A DNA stretch of 64,000 bases, taken from the NCBI GenBank assembly GCA_017418975.1, contig JAFOMG010000011.1:372001-436000 (forward strand), given 5' to 3'. How positions within the stretch are numbered: position 1 is the first letter of the stretch; each line of letters begins with the position of its first letter. The notes beneath the pieces are model-generated. The model saw nothing but the letters and a program-made list of their open reading frames with translations. It had not been told where the DNA came from and ran no database searches. This DNA is from Sphingomonas sp. (GTDB lineage Bacteria > Pseudomonadota > Alphaproteobacteria > Sphingomonadales > Sphingomonadaceae). The translations under genes were made by a program, and so were the position numbers. This document shows, piece by piece, positions 1-8,572 of this stretch.

Positions 1-1536
1 GGAGAGGGCCGGGGAGAGGGGAAGGCCGGCAGGCTCGCGGCCCATGCCCCTTTCCCCAGCCCTCTCCCCGCCAGCGGGGAAAGGGAGAAGGCGCGCCCAG
101 CGCTGCGCCAGCCGCCGCGCATTTTCCGCGCGCGGGCCGCGCTCGTGCCGCCAGCGGCGCAGGCGCAGCTCCAGATCGGCGTCATTGCCGCCAAGGCCAC
201 GCTCGCCGAGCAGCACCGCGACTTCCGCGGCGGTGCGCGCCATGCCGCGCTCGGCGCCGCGGACCAGCATATGGCCGAGCCGGGGCGGCAGCGGCAGGCC
301 GGCGATCGCCTTGCCATGCGCGGTCGGCCGGCCGTCCTCGTCGAGCGCCTCGAGGCGGCTCAGCCGCGCGCGCGCTTCGGATATCGCGGCGTCGGGCGGC
401 GGGTCGAGCCAGTGCAGGTCGCGCGGATCCTGCACGCCCCATAGCGCGCAATCGAGCACCAGCGCCGAGAGATCGGCTTCCAATATCTCCGGCGGATCGA
501 AGCGGGGCAGGCCCGCGGTCGCCGCTTCCTCCCAGAGCCGATAGGCAGTGCCCGGGCCCTGGCGCGCGGCGCGGCCGGCGCGCTGGGTGACCGCGGCCTG
601 GCTGGCGCGCTCCGTGACCAGCCGGGTCATGCCGGCGGCACGGTCGTAGCGCGGCCGCCGGGCGAGGCCCGAATCGACGACCACGCGAATGCCGTCGAGC
701 GTGAGCGAGGTCTCGGCGATCGAGGTGGCCAGCACGATCTTGCGCCGGCCCTCCGGATCGGGCGCGATCGCGGCGCGCTGGGCGCCGGGCTCCAGGCTGC
801 CGTGCAGCTTGTGGACCACCGCGCCGGGCACCTCGCCGATCCGCTCGGCCGTCCGCTCGATCTCGGCTACGCCCGGCAGGAAGGCGAGCACGCCGCCCTC
901 GGCCTCGCGCAGCGCCGTGCGGATCGCCGCGGCCACCGCTTCCTCGATCCGGGCATCGGCGGCGCGGCCCAGATGGCGCAGCTCCAGCGGCCAGCTGCGC
1001 CCTTCGCTCTCCACCACGGGCGCATCGCCCATCAGGCCCGAGAAGCGCGTGCCGTCGAGCGTCGCCGACATCGCGACCAGCCGCAGGTCCGGCCGCAGCG
1101 CCGCCTGGGCGTCGAGCGCCAGCGCCAGCCCGAAATCGCTGTCGAGGCTGCGTTCGTGCACTTCGTCGAACAGCACGGCGGAGACACCCGCCAGCTCGGG
1201 ATCGGCCTGGATGCGATTGACGAAGATCCCCTCCGTCACCACCGTCACCCGCGTCGCCGCCGAACGCCTGTTGTCCATCCGGGTGGCATAGCCGAAGGTC
1301 TGGCCGACGCTCTCGCCCGCCAGCGCGGCCATCCGCTCGCCCGCCGCGCGCGCGGCCAGCCTGCGCGGGGAAAGCAGCAGCACCTCGCCGGTGCACCAGT
1401 CCTCGCCGAGCAGCGCCGGGGCCACCGCCGTCGTCTTGCCGGCGCCCGGCGGGGCGACCAGCACGGCGTTGCTGCCCGCGCGCAACGCGGCGAGCAGGGC
1501 GGGCAGGACGGACTGGATCGGCAGTGTCTCACGCAT
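1..1536 (-). CDS. hrpB: ATP-dependent helicase HrpB, 3' end cut by the window
   Basis: This is a DExH-box nucleic-acid helicase of the HrpB family, cytoplasmic and linked to RNA metabolism. The frame starts at ATG 1536-1534 and stays open for 512 codons to the window edge; the family is usually about 800 residues, so the C-terminal part is missing here. Walker A GAGKTT lies near residues 31-36. The DEVH box follows in VLFDEVHERS, and helicase motif VI is seen as TQRAGRAAR. From about residue 480 the frame reads through a palindromic repeat (positions 1 to about 95) that resembles the serC-serA intergenic repeat, adding a proline/glycine-rich stretch after the usual RRLAQRWARL segment. It is divergent from the small acidic gene at 1597 with a 60-bp gap. 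The assignment is firm; whether the repeat is tolerated downstream cannot be seen. Confidence 0.9.
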   Translation of the reverse strand, partial: MRETLPIQSVLPALLAALRAGSNAVLVAPPGAGKTTAVAPALLGEDWCTGEVLLLSPRRLAARAAGERMAALAGESVGQTFGYATRMDNRRSAATRVTVVTEGIFVNRIQADPELAGVSAVLFDEVHERSLDSDFGLALALDAQAALRPDLRLVAMSATLDGTRFSGLMGDAPVVESEGRSWPLELRHLGRAADARIEEAVAAAIRTALREAEGGVLAFLPGVAEIERTAERIGEVPGAVVHKLHGSLEPGAQRAAIAPDPEGRRKIVLATSIAETSLTLDGIRVVVDSGLARRPRYDRAAGMTRLVTERASQAAVTQRAGRAARQGPGTAYRLWEEAATAGLPRFDPPEILEADLSALVLDCALWGVQDPRDLHWLDPPPDAAISEARARLSRLEALDEDGRPTAHGKAIAGLPLPPRLGHMLVRGAERGMARTAAEVAVLLGERGLGGNDADLELRLRRWRHERGPRAENARRLAQRWARLLPFPAGGERAGERGMGREPAGLPLSPALS

Positions 1537-1596
1537 CACGCGCAACCAATTCCCCGAAGCCGGGTTTGGCGCAAGCGAAGCCTGAGGAGCGAAGAC

Positions 1597-1812
1597 ATGG
1601 CGAGAACCCTGGCACAGTTCAGCATCACCCCCGACAGCGATGGCGACTATACGCTGCATCTGGAGGACGACGACGGCGAGACGCTGGAGTTCACCGCCAG
1701 CTTCGAGCAGCTCGATCTGATCGTCGAGGCGATCGAGGAAGTGATCGAGGACGAGGGAGAAGACGCGCTCGCCGACGAGGACGACGACGATGCGGAGCCC
1801 GAGGACGACTGA
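1597..1812 (+). CDS. small acidic protein of unknown function
   Basis: The frame encodes 71 residues and is not recognised as a named family. ATG at 1597 is preceded by GAGGAG at 1584-1589, a good ribosome binding site. The protein begins MARTLAQFSITPDSDGDY and becomes strongly acidic, ending in a run of Asp and Glu. The predicted strand-rich first half and the helical EQLDLIVEAIEEVIEDE segment suggest a compact fold with an acidic tail. There is no signal peptide or membrane segment. It is convergent with the polyprenyl synthase at 1816, only 3 bp away. The clear binding site and codon use support a real gene. Confidence 0.75.
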   Translation: MARTLAQFSITPDSDGDYTLHLEDDDGETLEFTASFEQLDLIVEAIEEVIEDEGEDALADEDDDDAEPEDD

Positions 1813-1815
1813 GCC

Positions 1816-2829
1816 TCAATAGGCCCGGGCGACCGCGAACTCCACCGCCTCGATCATCGCGTCCTTGGCCGCGCCCGCCGCGAAGCCGCCCAGCGCGTCG
1901 ATCGCGCGCTGGCCGTAATGGCGGGCCCGGGCCAGCGTGTCGTCGACCGAGCGGCTCGCCTGGACCAGCCGGATCGCCTCGGCGAAATCCTCGTCCGAGG
2001 TGCGATGGCCGGCGATCGCGTCCTTCCAGAAGGCGCGCGCCGCCGCGTCGCCCCGGGCATAGGCGAGGATGACCGGCAGGGTCATCTTGCCCTCGCGGAA
2101 ATCGTCGCCCGCGTCCTTGCCCATCGTGCCCGCGTCCGAGACATAGTCGATCGCGTCGTCGACCAGCTGGAAGGCGATGCCGAGATTGCGGCCATAGGCG
2201 TCGAGCGCCGCTTCCTCGGTTTCCGAACGCTCGGCCACCACCGCGGCGATCTTGCAGGCGGCGGCGAACAGGGCGGCGGTCTTGGCGCCGATGATGTCGA
2301 GATAGCGCTCCTCGGCCAGGTCGATCCGGCGGACGGCGGTGAGCTGGTTGACTTCACCCTCGGCGATCACGGCCGAGGCGTTGCTCAGGATCTTGAGCAC
2401 CTTGAGGCTGCCGTCCTCGACCATCAGCTCGAACGAGCGCGAGAAGAGGAAGTCGCCGACCAGCACGCTCGCCGGATTGCCCCAGATGATGTTGGCGGTG
2501 CGGCGGCCGCGGCGCAGGTCGGAGCCGTCGACCACGTCGTCGTGCAGCAGCGTCGCGGTGTGGATGAACTCGACCGCGGCGGCGAGCCGGTGGTGGCGGG
2601 TGCCCGAATAGCCGAGCAGCCTGGCGCTCGCCAGCGTGAGCATCGGGCGCATCCGCTTGCCGCCGCCGGCGATCAGATGGCCGGCCAGCTCCGGGATCAG
2701 CGGAATCTCGGACTGCATGCGATCGAGGATCACTGCGTTGACGAGGTTCATGTCCTGGGCGACCAGCGCCATCATCGGATCGAGCGAAGGGGCGGGGCCG
2801 CCGCCGAGGCGATGGATCGTGGCGCTCAT
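1816..2829 (-). CDS. ispB: polyprenyl (octaprenyl-type) diphosphate synthase
   Basis: A trans-isoprenyl diphosphate synthase of 337 residues that builds the long side chain of ubiquinone from isopentenyl diphosphate. Both aspartate-rich motifs are present: the first as LLHDDVVDGSD and the second as QLVDDAIDY. The GKRMRP substrate motif is near residue 58. ATG 2829 is chosen because MSATIHRLGGG matches the usual N-terminus; the longer upstream frame crosses the divergent promoter. It is divergent from the chorismate mutase with a 57-bp gap. Chain length (octaprenyl, nonaprenyl or decaprenyl) cannot be read from the sequence; sphingomonads usually carry ubiquinone-10. Confidence 0.9.
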   Translation of the reverse strand: MSATIHRLGGGPAPSLDPMMALVAQDMNLVNAVILDRMQSEIPLIPELAGHLIAGGGKRMRPMLTLASARLLGYSGTRHHRLAAAVEFIHTATLLHDDVVDGSDLRRGRRTANIIWGNPASVLVGDFLFSRSFELMVEDGSLKVLKILSNASAVIAEGEVNQLTAVRRIDLAEERYLDIIGAKTAALFAAACKIAAVVAERSETEEAALDAYGRNLGIAFQLVDDAIDYVSDAGTMGKDAGDDFREGKMTLPVILAYARGDAAARAFWKDAIAGHRTSDEDFAEAIRLVQASRSVDDTLARARHYGQRAIDALGGFAAGAAKDAMIEAVEFAVARAY

Positions 2830-2886
2830 GGGCAAGCCTCTGGCGGGTGCGGCGCGCAAAGGCAAGGCTTGCGTGACCTTACGGCT

Positions 2887-3189
2887 ATGCGCAAAAGGCC
2901 GGCCATGGCCGACGAGACTCTCAACCGCTATCGCCAGAGCATCGACAATATCGATGCCGCGCTCGTGTTCCTGCTCGCCGAGCGCTTCAAGGTGACGCAG
3001 GCGGTGGGGCGCTACAAGGCGGAGTCCGGGTTGCCGCCGGCCGATCCGGGCCGCGAGGAGCGCCAGATCGCCCGGCTGCGCGAGCTGGCCAAGACGGCGG
3101 ACCTCGATCCGGAATTTTCCGAGAAGTTCCTGCGCTTCATCATCGACGAAGTGATCCGGCACCACGAGCAGCTGCGGGACGGCGCCTAG
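2887..3189 (+). CDS. chorismate mutase, AroQ type
   Basis: A single-domain helical chorismate mutase of about 100 residues that converts chorismate to prephenate for phenylalanine and tyrosine synthesis in the cytoplasm. The AroQ pattern is visible: RYRQSIDNIDAALVFLLAER, then VTQAVGRYKAESG with the conserved Lys, and a C-terminal helix with FIIDEVIRHHEQ. Two starts are possible: ATG 2887 (MRKRPAMADETL) or ATG 2905 (MADETL); the AAAAGG stretch just upstream slightly favours 2905. The 3' end overlaps the convergent membrane-protein gene by 4 bp. The prephenate dehydratase lies far away at 20.4 kb, so the two activities are separate proteins here. Confidence 0.85.
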   Translation: MRKRPAMADETLNRYRQSIDNIDAALVFLLAERFKVTQAVGRYKAESGLPPADPGREERQIARLRELAKTADLDPEFSEKFLRFIIDEVIRHHEQLRDGA

Positions 3190-4760
3190 ACGTGCAGGGC
3201 ATAGCGCGGCCGGAGATGGCGTAGCGCACGCCAGGCGATCAGCGCGTTGACGAGGATCGGCAGCCAGCGCGGGGCCCAGGGCGCCGTGTCCGACGGGAAC
3301 AGCACGGGCGTCACCACGATCGCGGCAGCGATGATCCAGGTGACGGGGCTGGTGATGATCTCGCGGCCGTCGGTGACGATCAGCAGGTGCTGCGGCAGCA
3401 GCAACAGGGCCGTGGCCGCCGCCAGCGGCATCAGCAGCGCCGGCGCCGGATGGAGCAGCAATGTCGCGAGCAGCGCCAGGGCAGGCACCGCCACCGCCAG
3501 GCCGGCGGTGCGGCGCAGCGGCTCCGATCCGGCCAGCGCGGCCTGCACCCGGTCGAACGCCCGGAAGCTGCCGAGCGCGGCGAAGACCATCGCGATGCCG
3601 CCGATTATCGCGGCGGCGCCCCGCGCCTGGAGCAGCAACAGCACCAGCCAGAGCAGCGGCGCGAGCCCGGGGGCCAGCATGCGGCGGAAGCGGTCGGCGG
3701 CTTCCGGGCCTTGCGCGGGCTCGGCGATCGCCAGCATCAGCACGGCGCCGAGCAGCCCGATGCCGATCGCGGCCCCGAGCTCCTGGGCGACGAACGGCGT
3801 CACCCCGGGCAGCAGGAGCAGCGCCGCGAGCGCGAGCATCTCATTGGCCGCCAGCCGCGCACCGGCCGGCCGGAGCCGGCGAAGCGAGATCCTGAGCGCG
3901 CTCAGCGCGGCGGCGGCCATTGCCGCGCCCGCCAGCACCGCGAGCCATGCGCCGAACGCGATTCCCGGATCGAGCAGGATCGCGGCAGCGGCGAACGGGA
4001 AGCTCCAGCCGGCGACCTTGATCGCCTCGATCCATGGCCGGGGGCGCTCGGCATGCGCTTCCCACCAGGCGCGCGCTTCGGGATCGACCTCGGCGAGGCG
4101 GTGCGGGTGGCGGTCGGCATGTTCCAGCCACTTGCGCACGTCCTCGGCCAGCCGCTTTCCCTCCTGACGGTCCGGCGGCGTGAATGGCGCGCGCAGCAGC
4201 GCGAGGATCGGGTCGGGCCTGGCCTGATGCGCCCGGGCCGCCTGCGCGATTCGGTTCAGCTGGAGGATCCGGTCGATCGTGCCGGACTCGGGATCGCGCA
4301 CGTCCCAGCCAAAGGCCGTAATCACTCGGCCGAGCATGCCGGTGGATTGCGGAACGGTGTCCAGCAGCAGCGCGGCGAGCCAGGGTTCGACGATCATCGC
4401 CGCATCGATATCGTCCACCAGCGCGGGCTCGAGCAGGATATCCAGCGCGGCGCCGACGCCGCCGGGATCGTCGCGCAGCGCCCGTTCCAGCTGGAGCAGC
4501 GCGGCCTCGGCCCGGTCGCGTGGCGCGGCGATCGGCGCGGTGGGCGCCGCCGCGCCTTCCGCCACCGCGAGCGCCGCCTCATAGGCCTCGCGCAGCGTGA
4601 CGAAGGCGCGTGGATCGGCCTCGACATCGATCGCCTTGAGCGCGGCGGCATAGGCGCGGCGGATCGCCCTTGCGTCGCCGCTCGGAAAGATCACCGGATC
4701 CGTCGGGAAATCGGCGCCCCGGTTCATGCCCGGCGCCGCGATGCCATCGCCAATTTCCAT
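3186..4760 (-). CDS. large membrane protein with a J-domain-like N-terminus
   Basis: A protein of 524 residues. ATG 4760 is preceded by GAGGGG on the minus strand, which decides the start over a longer upstream frame. The N-terminal 60 residues (AIRRAYAAALKAIDVEADP, then LREAYEAAL) match the family annotated as J-domain-containing proteins, but the HPD tripeptide that stimulates DnaK is absent. The middle region is soluble and helical, and the last 300 residues hold roughly ten hydrophobic segments separated by short loops. No catalytic motif is seen. The function is unknown; a membrane-tethered adaptor is only a guess. It is divergent from the GH130 operon (97-bp gap) and convergent with the chorismate mutase. 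Confidence 0.7.
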   Translation of the reverse strand: MEIGDGIAAPGMNRGADFPTDPVIFPSGDARAIRRAYAAALKAIDVEADPRAFVTLREAYEAALAVAEGAAAPTAPIAAPRDRAEAALLQLERALRDDPGGVGAALDILLEPALVDDIDAAMIVEPWLAALLLDTVPQSTGMLGRVITAFGWDVRDPESGTIDRILQLNRIAQAARAHQARPDPILALLRAPFTPPDRQEGKRLAEDVRKWLEHADRHPHRLAEVDPEARAWWEAHAERPRPWIEAIKVAGWSFPFAAAAILLDPGIAFGAWLAVLAGAAMAAAALSALRISLRRLRPAGARLAANEMLALAALLLLPGVTPFVAQELGAAIGIGLLGAVLMLAIAEPAQGPEAADRFRRMLAPGLAPLLWLVLLLLQARGAAAIIGGIAMVFAALGSFRAFDRVQAALAGSEPLRRTAGLAVAVPALALLATLLLHPAPALLMPLAAATALLLLPQHLLIVTDGREIITSPVTWIIAAAIVVTPVLFPSDTAPWAPRWLPILVNALIAWRALRHLRPRYALHV

Positions 4761-4857
4761 ATCCCCCTCGGCCGATCCTGGCGGGATATCCCCTGCTCGA
4801 CAAGCGCGGAACGATTGCCGATCGTGCCGCGTTCGCGGGCCTTGTAGGGAGGGCGCT

Positions 4858-5976
4858 GTGCCGGACGACGATTTCCTGATCTTCCGCCCCGACGATGTCG
4901 ACCTCGCCCGCTCGCCCCTGCGCAAGGGCGTGCGGGAGGCGACCCATGTGCTCGGTGCCTTCAACCCCGGCTTCACGCGGCTGCCCGGGGGCAATCTGCT
5001 GCTGATGGTCCGCGTGGCGGAGGCGCTGCGCGACCCGGTGGACGGCGATCATGCCCGGGCGATCCGCTGGACGCCGCAGGGCTATGTCCTCGATCGTCAC
5101 CCGGTCGCCGGGATCGACATGGACGATCCGCGCCAGTTCGCCTTGAAGGACCGCAATCCGCGCCTGCTCGGCCTCACCTCGCTCTCCTGGCTGCTTCCCG
5201 TCGAGCTTGGGCCCGATGCCGCCCGGATCGTGAAGATCCACTACGACAAGGCGATCCAGCCTTCCGCCGCCTTCATGGACTATGGCGTGGAGGATGCCCG
5301 GATCAGCCTGGTCGGCGGCAGCTGGTGGATGACCGTCTGCGGAGTTTCGGCCGAGCGCCACTGCACCGCCATGTACCATTCGGTGAACGGGCTCGACTAT
5401 ACGCTGCTCGGCGTGGTGCTCGATCATCAGAACAAGGACATGGTCCTGTTCGAGGGCAGGCCGGGCGGCAGGTACACGGCGCTCACCCGGCCGCTCGGCG
5501 AAGTCTATTTCGCCTATCCCGAGGACAGCCCCTGGCTGGGCGGCCCGTCGATCAACATGGCCCAGTCGCCCGACGGGCTGCACTGGAAGCCGCTCGACAC
5601 GCCCGGCATCCGCGCGCGCAAGGGCACCAGCGCCACCCAGCGGATCGGCGGCGGCAGCCAGCCGGTGCTCACGCCCGCGGGCTGGATGCTGATCTATCAC
5701 GGCGTCGAGAAGCAGGGCGCGGTCGGCGTCTATCGCAGCTTCTGGGCGCTGCTCGACCGCGACGATCCCTCCAGGATCCTGCGGCTGGAAGACGAAACGC
5801 CGCTGCTCGAAGCCGATCCGGCGCTCACCGCTCCGATCGCGCACCAGCTCTATCTGCCCAGCCCCGTCGTGTTCACCACCGGCGTCGCCGAGGCCGGCGA
5901 CCATTATGTCGTCGCCAGCGGCGAGGCCGATCTCGCCTGCCGGATCACCCGCATCGCGAAGGAGCGCTTCCGTTGA
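4858..5976 (+). CDS. GH130-family glycosidase/phosphorylase
   Basis: A protein of 372 residues with the five-bladed propeller pattern of GH130, a family of inverting beta-mannoside phosphorylases and some hydrolases. Family features seen are NPGFTRLPGGNLLLMVRVAE near the N-terminus, YGVEDARIS (the acidic ED-x-R-I site) and a second blade segment with GGPSINMAQSPDGLHW. GTG 4858 is chosen as start because GTAGGGAGGG ends about 5 bases upstream. There is no signal peptide, so it should act in the cytoplasm. It is the first gene of a three-gene operon; its stop overlaps the TTG of the next gene. The substrate is not decidable from sequence. Confidence 0.85.
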   Translation: MPDDDFLIFRPDDVDLARSPLRKGVREATHVLGAFNPGFTRLPGGNLLLMVRVAEALRDPVDGDHARAIRWTPQGYVLDRHPVAGIDMDDPRQFALKDRNPRLLGLTSLSWLLPVELGPDAARIVKIHYDKAIQPSAAFMDYGVEDARISLVGGSWWMTVCGVSAERHCTAMYHSVNGLDYTLLGVVLDHQNKDMVLFEGRPGGRYTALTRPLGEVYFAYPEDSPWLGGPSINMAQSPDGLHWKPLDTPGIRARKGTSATQRIGGGSQPVLTPAGWMLIYHGVEKQGAVGVYRSFWALLDRDDPSRILRLEDETPLLEADPALTAPIAHQLYLPSPVVFTTGVAEAGDHYVVASGEADLACRITRIAKERFR

Positions 5977-7538
5977 ACGAATGGTGGAAATCGGCGGTCG
6001 TCTACCAGGTCTATCCGCGTTCCTTCCAGGATTCGGACGGCGACGGCATCGGCGACCTGAAGGGCATCGAGCGCCGGCTCGACGATCTGCAGGCGCTTGG
6101 CATCGACGCGATCTGGATCTCGCCGATCTTCCCCTCGCCGATGGCCGATTTCGGCTATGACGTCGCCGATTATCGCGACATCGATCCGCGGTTCGGCACG
6201 CTCGCGGATTTCGACGCGCTGCTCGCGGCGGCGCATGCGCGGGGCATCCGCCTGCTGCTCGACCTGGTGCCCAACCACAGTTCCAGCGCGCATCCCTGGT
6301 TCGAGGAGAGCCGCGCGTCGCGCGACAATCCCAAGCGCGACTGGTACATCTGGCGCGATGCCGGGCCGGGCGGCGGGCCGCCCAACAACTGGATCAGCGA
6401 TTTCGGCGGCTCCGCCTGGGAATGGGACGCGGCGACCGGCCAATATTATTACCACGCCTTTCTGAAGGAACAGCCTGACCTCAACTGGCGCAACCCGGCG
6501 GTGCGCGCCGCGATGATGGACGTGCTGCGCTTCTGGTTCGCGCGCGGAGTCGACGGCTTCCGGATCGACGTGCTGTGGCACATGGTCAAGCATGCCGACC
6601 TGCCCGACAATCCGGTGAACACCGCGTGGCGGCCGGGCGAGCCCGATTATACCCGCGTCCACCAGCTCCATTCGGCCGATCAGCCCGAGGTCCATGACAT
6701 CGCCGCCGAGATGCGCGCGATCGCCGACCGGTTCGGCGCCCGCGTGCTGATCGGCGAGATCTACCTGCCGGTGCCCAGGCTGGTCGGCTATTACGGAACG
6801 GCCGAGCGGCCGGGCGTGCACCTGCCCTTCAACTTCCAGCTGATCGGCGCGGAATGGAATGCGCGCGGCCTGGCCGCGATGATCGATGCCTATGAAGGCG
6901 CGCTGCCGCCGGGCGGATGGCCCAATTGGGTGCTCGGCAATCACGATCGCCCGCGCATCGCCACGCGAGTCGGCCCGGCGCAGGCGCGTGTCGCGATGAT
7001 GCTGCTCCTGACGTTGCGCGGCACGCCGACGCTCTATTATGGCGACGAGATCGGCATGGAGGACGTGGCGATCCCGCCCGACCTGATCCGGGACCCGCGC
7101 GAGCTGAACGACCCCGGCATCGGGCTGGGCCGCGATCCGGTGCGCACGCCGATGGCCTGGGACGATTCGCCGAACGCCGGGTTCAGCGCCGCCGATCCGT
7201 GGCTGCCGCTCCACCACGACTGGCTGGCGCGCAACGTCGCCGCGCAGCGCGGCGATCCCGCATCGATGTGGCGGCTCACCCGGAAGCTGCTGCGCCTGCG
7301 CCATGCCCACCCCGCGCTGCGGCTCGGCGACTATCACCCCGTGGACGCGAGCGGCGATCTGCTCGCCTGGGAGCGCCGGCTCGGGCAGGATCGGCTGCTG
7401 GTGGTGCTCAATCTCGGCGGCCGGCCGCAGGGCTTCGCCATTCCCGAATGGGCCGAGGGGTTCCGCGTGCTCGCCGCGGCGCGCGGCGGCGCCGATCCCG
7501 CGCTGCTCGGGCCCGATGAAGGCTATGTCCTGGGATGA
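5973..7538 (+). CDS. GH13-family alpha-glucosidase
   Basis: A cytoplasmic GH13 enzyme of 521 residues, most like oligo-1,6-/alpha-glucosidases or sucrose-type hydrolases that act on short alpha-glucosides. The catalytic triad is visible: nucleophile Asp in GFRIDVLWH, acid/base Glu in LIGEIYLP, and transition-state Asp in LGNHDRPRI. The N-terminal WWKSAVVYQVYPRSFQDSDG and DLVPNHSS are standard. The start is TTG 5973, placed by AAGGAG at 5959-5964 and by the 4-base overlap with the GH130 stop. The next gene overlaps by ATGA, so the three genes are translationally coupled. No signal peptide is seen. Confidence 0.9.
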   Translation: MNEWWKSAVVYQVYPRSFQDSDGDGIGDLKGIERRLDDLQALGIDAIWISPIFPSPMADFGYDVADYRDIDPRFGTLADFDALLAAAHARGIRLLLDLVPNHSSSAHPWFEESRASRDNPKRDWYIWRDAGPGGGPPNNWISDFGGSAWEWDAATGQYYYHAFLKEQPDLNWRNPAVRAAMMDVLRFWFARGVDGFRIDVLWHMVKHADLPDNPVNTAWRPGEPDYTRVHQLHSADQPEVHDIAAEMRAIADRFGARVLIGEIYLPVPRLVGYYGTAERPGVHLPFNFQLIGAEWNARGLAAMIDAYEGALPPGGWPNWVLGNHDRPRIATRVGPAQARVAMMLLLTLRGTPTLYYGDEIGMEDVAIPPDLIRDPRELNDPGIGLGRDPVRTPMAWDDSPNAGFSAADPWLPLHHDWLARNVAAQRGDPASMWRLTRKLLRLRHAHPALRLGDYHPVDASGDLLAWERRLGQDRLLVVLNLGGRPQGFAIPEWAEGFRVLAAARGGADPALLGPDEGYVLG

Positions 7539-8542
7539 GGATCGCGATGCTCGCCCCGATCGCCTGGCGCACGCCGCCGCGCCATTATGGGCCCTGGGAG
7601 CTGGTGACGAGCCTGCTCACGGAGGCGCTGGTCGCGCGCGGGATCGACGTCACCCTGTTCGCCACGCGGGATTCAATCACCGCCGGCAAGCTCGATGGCG
7701 TGGTGCCCGCCGGCTATGAGGAAGATCCGGGGATCGATGCGAAAGTGTGGGAATATGCCCATCTGGCGCATCTCTTCGAACGGGCGGACCGGTTCGACCT
7801 GATCCACAACCAGGCCGATTTCCCCGCCCATGCCTTTTCCCGGCTCGTCGCCACGCCGATGGTGACGACGATCCACGGCTTCTCCAGCCCACGCATCCTG
7901 CCGATGTACAAGCCGTTCGAGGACAGGGTCCATTATGTCGCGATCAGCGCGGCCGACCGGCATCCGGCGCTCGCCTATGCCGCGACGATCCATCACGGCA
8001 TCGGCCTGGGCGAATTTCCCTTCGAGGCGGATGGCGGCGAGGACCTGCTGTTCTTCGGCCGCATGCATCCCGACAAGGGCGCGGCCGAGGCGGTCCATGT
8101 TGCGCGCGCCACCGGGCGGCGGCTGAACCTGTACGGCATCATCCAGGACCAGGGTTATTTCGACCGCGAAGTGGCGCCCTTTCTCGACGCGCATATCGTC
8201 TATCACGGACCGGTGGGCGGGCCGGAGCGGCTGCGTGCGCTCGGCAAGGCGCAGGTGCTGCTCCACCTGATCAATTTCGACGAACCCTTCGGCCTTTCGG
8301 TGATCGAGGCCATGGCCTGCGGCACGCCGGTGATCGCGATCGATCGGGGCTCGATGCCCGAGCTGATCGCCGATGGCGAGACCGGCTTCCTGGTCGATTC
8401 GGTGGGCGCCGCGATCACGGCACTGGCCCGGGTGGAGTCGATCGATCGCGCCGCCTGCCGCGCGCGGGTGGCGGCGCATTTCTCGGTCGAGGCGATGGCG
8501 GACCGCTATATCGACCTGTACCGGCGGATATTGGGCCAATAG
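7535..8542 (+). CDS. GT4-family glycosyltransferase
   Basis: A GT-B fold, retaining glycosyltransferase of 335 residues. The N-terminal Rossmann domain begins RIAMLAPIAWRTPPRHYGPWE with the usual glycine-poor acceptor loop, and the C-terminal donor domain has FFGRMHPDKG, then EPFGLSVIEAMACGTPVIA with the conserved E-x7-E motif, and GETGFLV. It overlaps the GH13 gene by ATGA. The combination of a phosphorylase-type GH130, an alpha-glucosidase and a transferase suggests turnover or synthesis of a small glycoside or storage sugar; this is inference from context only. A perfect hairpin follows the gene at 8545-8570. Confidence 0.87.
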   Translation: MRIAMLAPIAWRTPPRHYGPWELVTSLLTEALVARGIDVTLFATRDSITAGKLDGVVPAGYEEDPGIDAKVWEYAHLAHLFERADRFDLIHNQADFPAHAFSRLVATPMVTTIHGFSSPRILPMYKPFEDRVHYVAISAADRHPALAYAATIHHGIGLGEFPFEADGGEDLLFFGRMHPDKGAAEAVHVARATGRRLNLYGIIQDQGYFDREVAPFLDAHIVYHGPVGGPERLRALGKAQVLLHLINFDEPFGLSVIEAMACGTPVIAIDRGSMPELIADGETGFLVDSVGAAITALARVESIDRAACRARVAAHFSVEAMADRYIDLYRRILGQ

Positions 8543-8544
8543 TC

Positions 8545-8570
8545 GTCATCCCGGCTTGCACCGGGATGAC
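8545..8570. repeat. perfect REP-type hairpin between convergent genes
   Basis: GTCATCCCGG and its exact complement CCGGGATGAC form a 10-bp stem around the loop CTTGCA. It sits two bases after the GT4 stop and two bases before the desulfhydrase stop, so it can end transcription from both sides, although neither side has a strong T-run. The GTCATCCC core is the same as in the longer palindromic repeats at 20107, 29747, 46100 and 52343. Confidence 0.75.
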
Positions 8571-8572
8571 GG

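Noticed and set aside
182..1396. A 404-codon minus-strand frame overlapping hrpB
   Set aside because: It is out of frame with the hrpB reading frame, which starts at 1536 and shows all helicase motifs. The frame is a shadow.
3186..4760. A genuine DnaJ co-chaperone
   Set aside because: The HPD tripeptide is absent and no G/F or zinc-finger domain follows.
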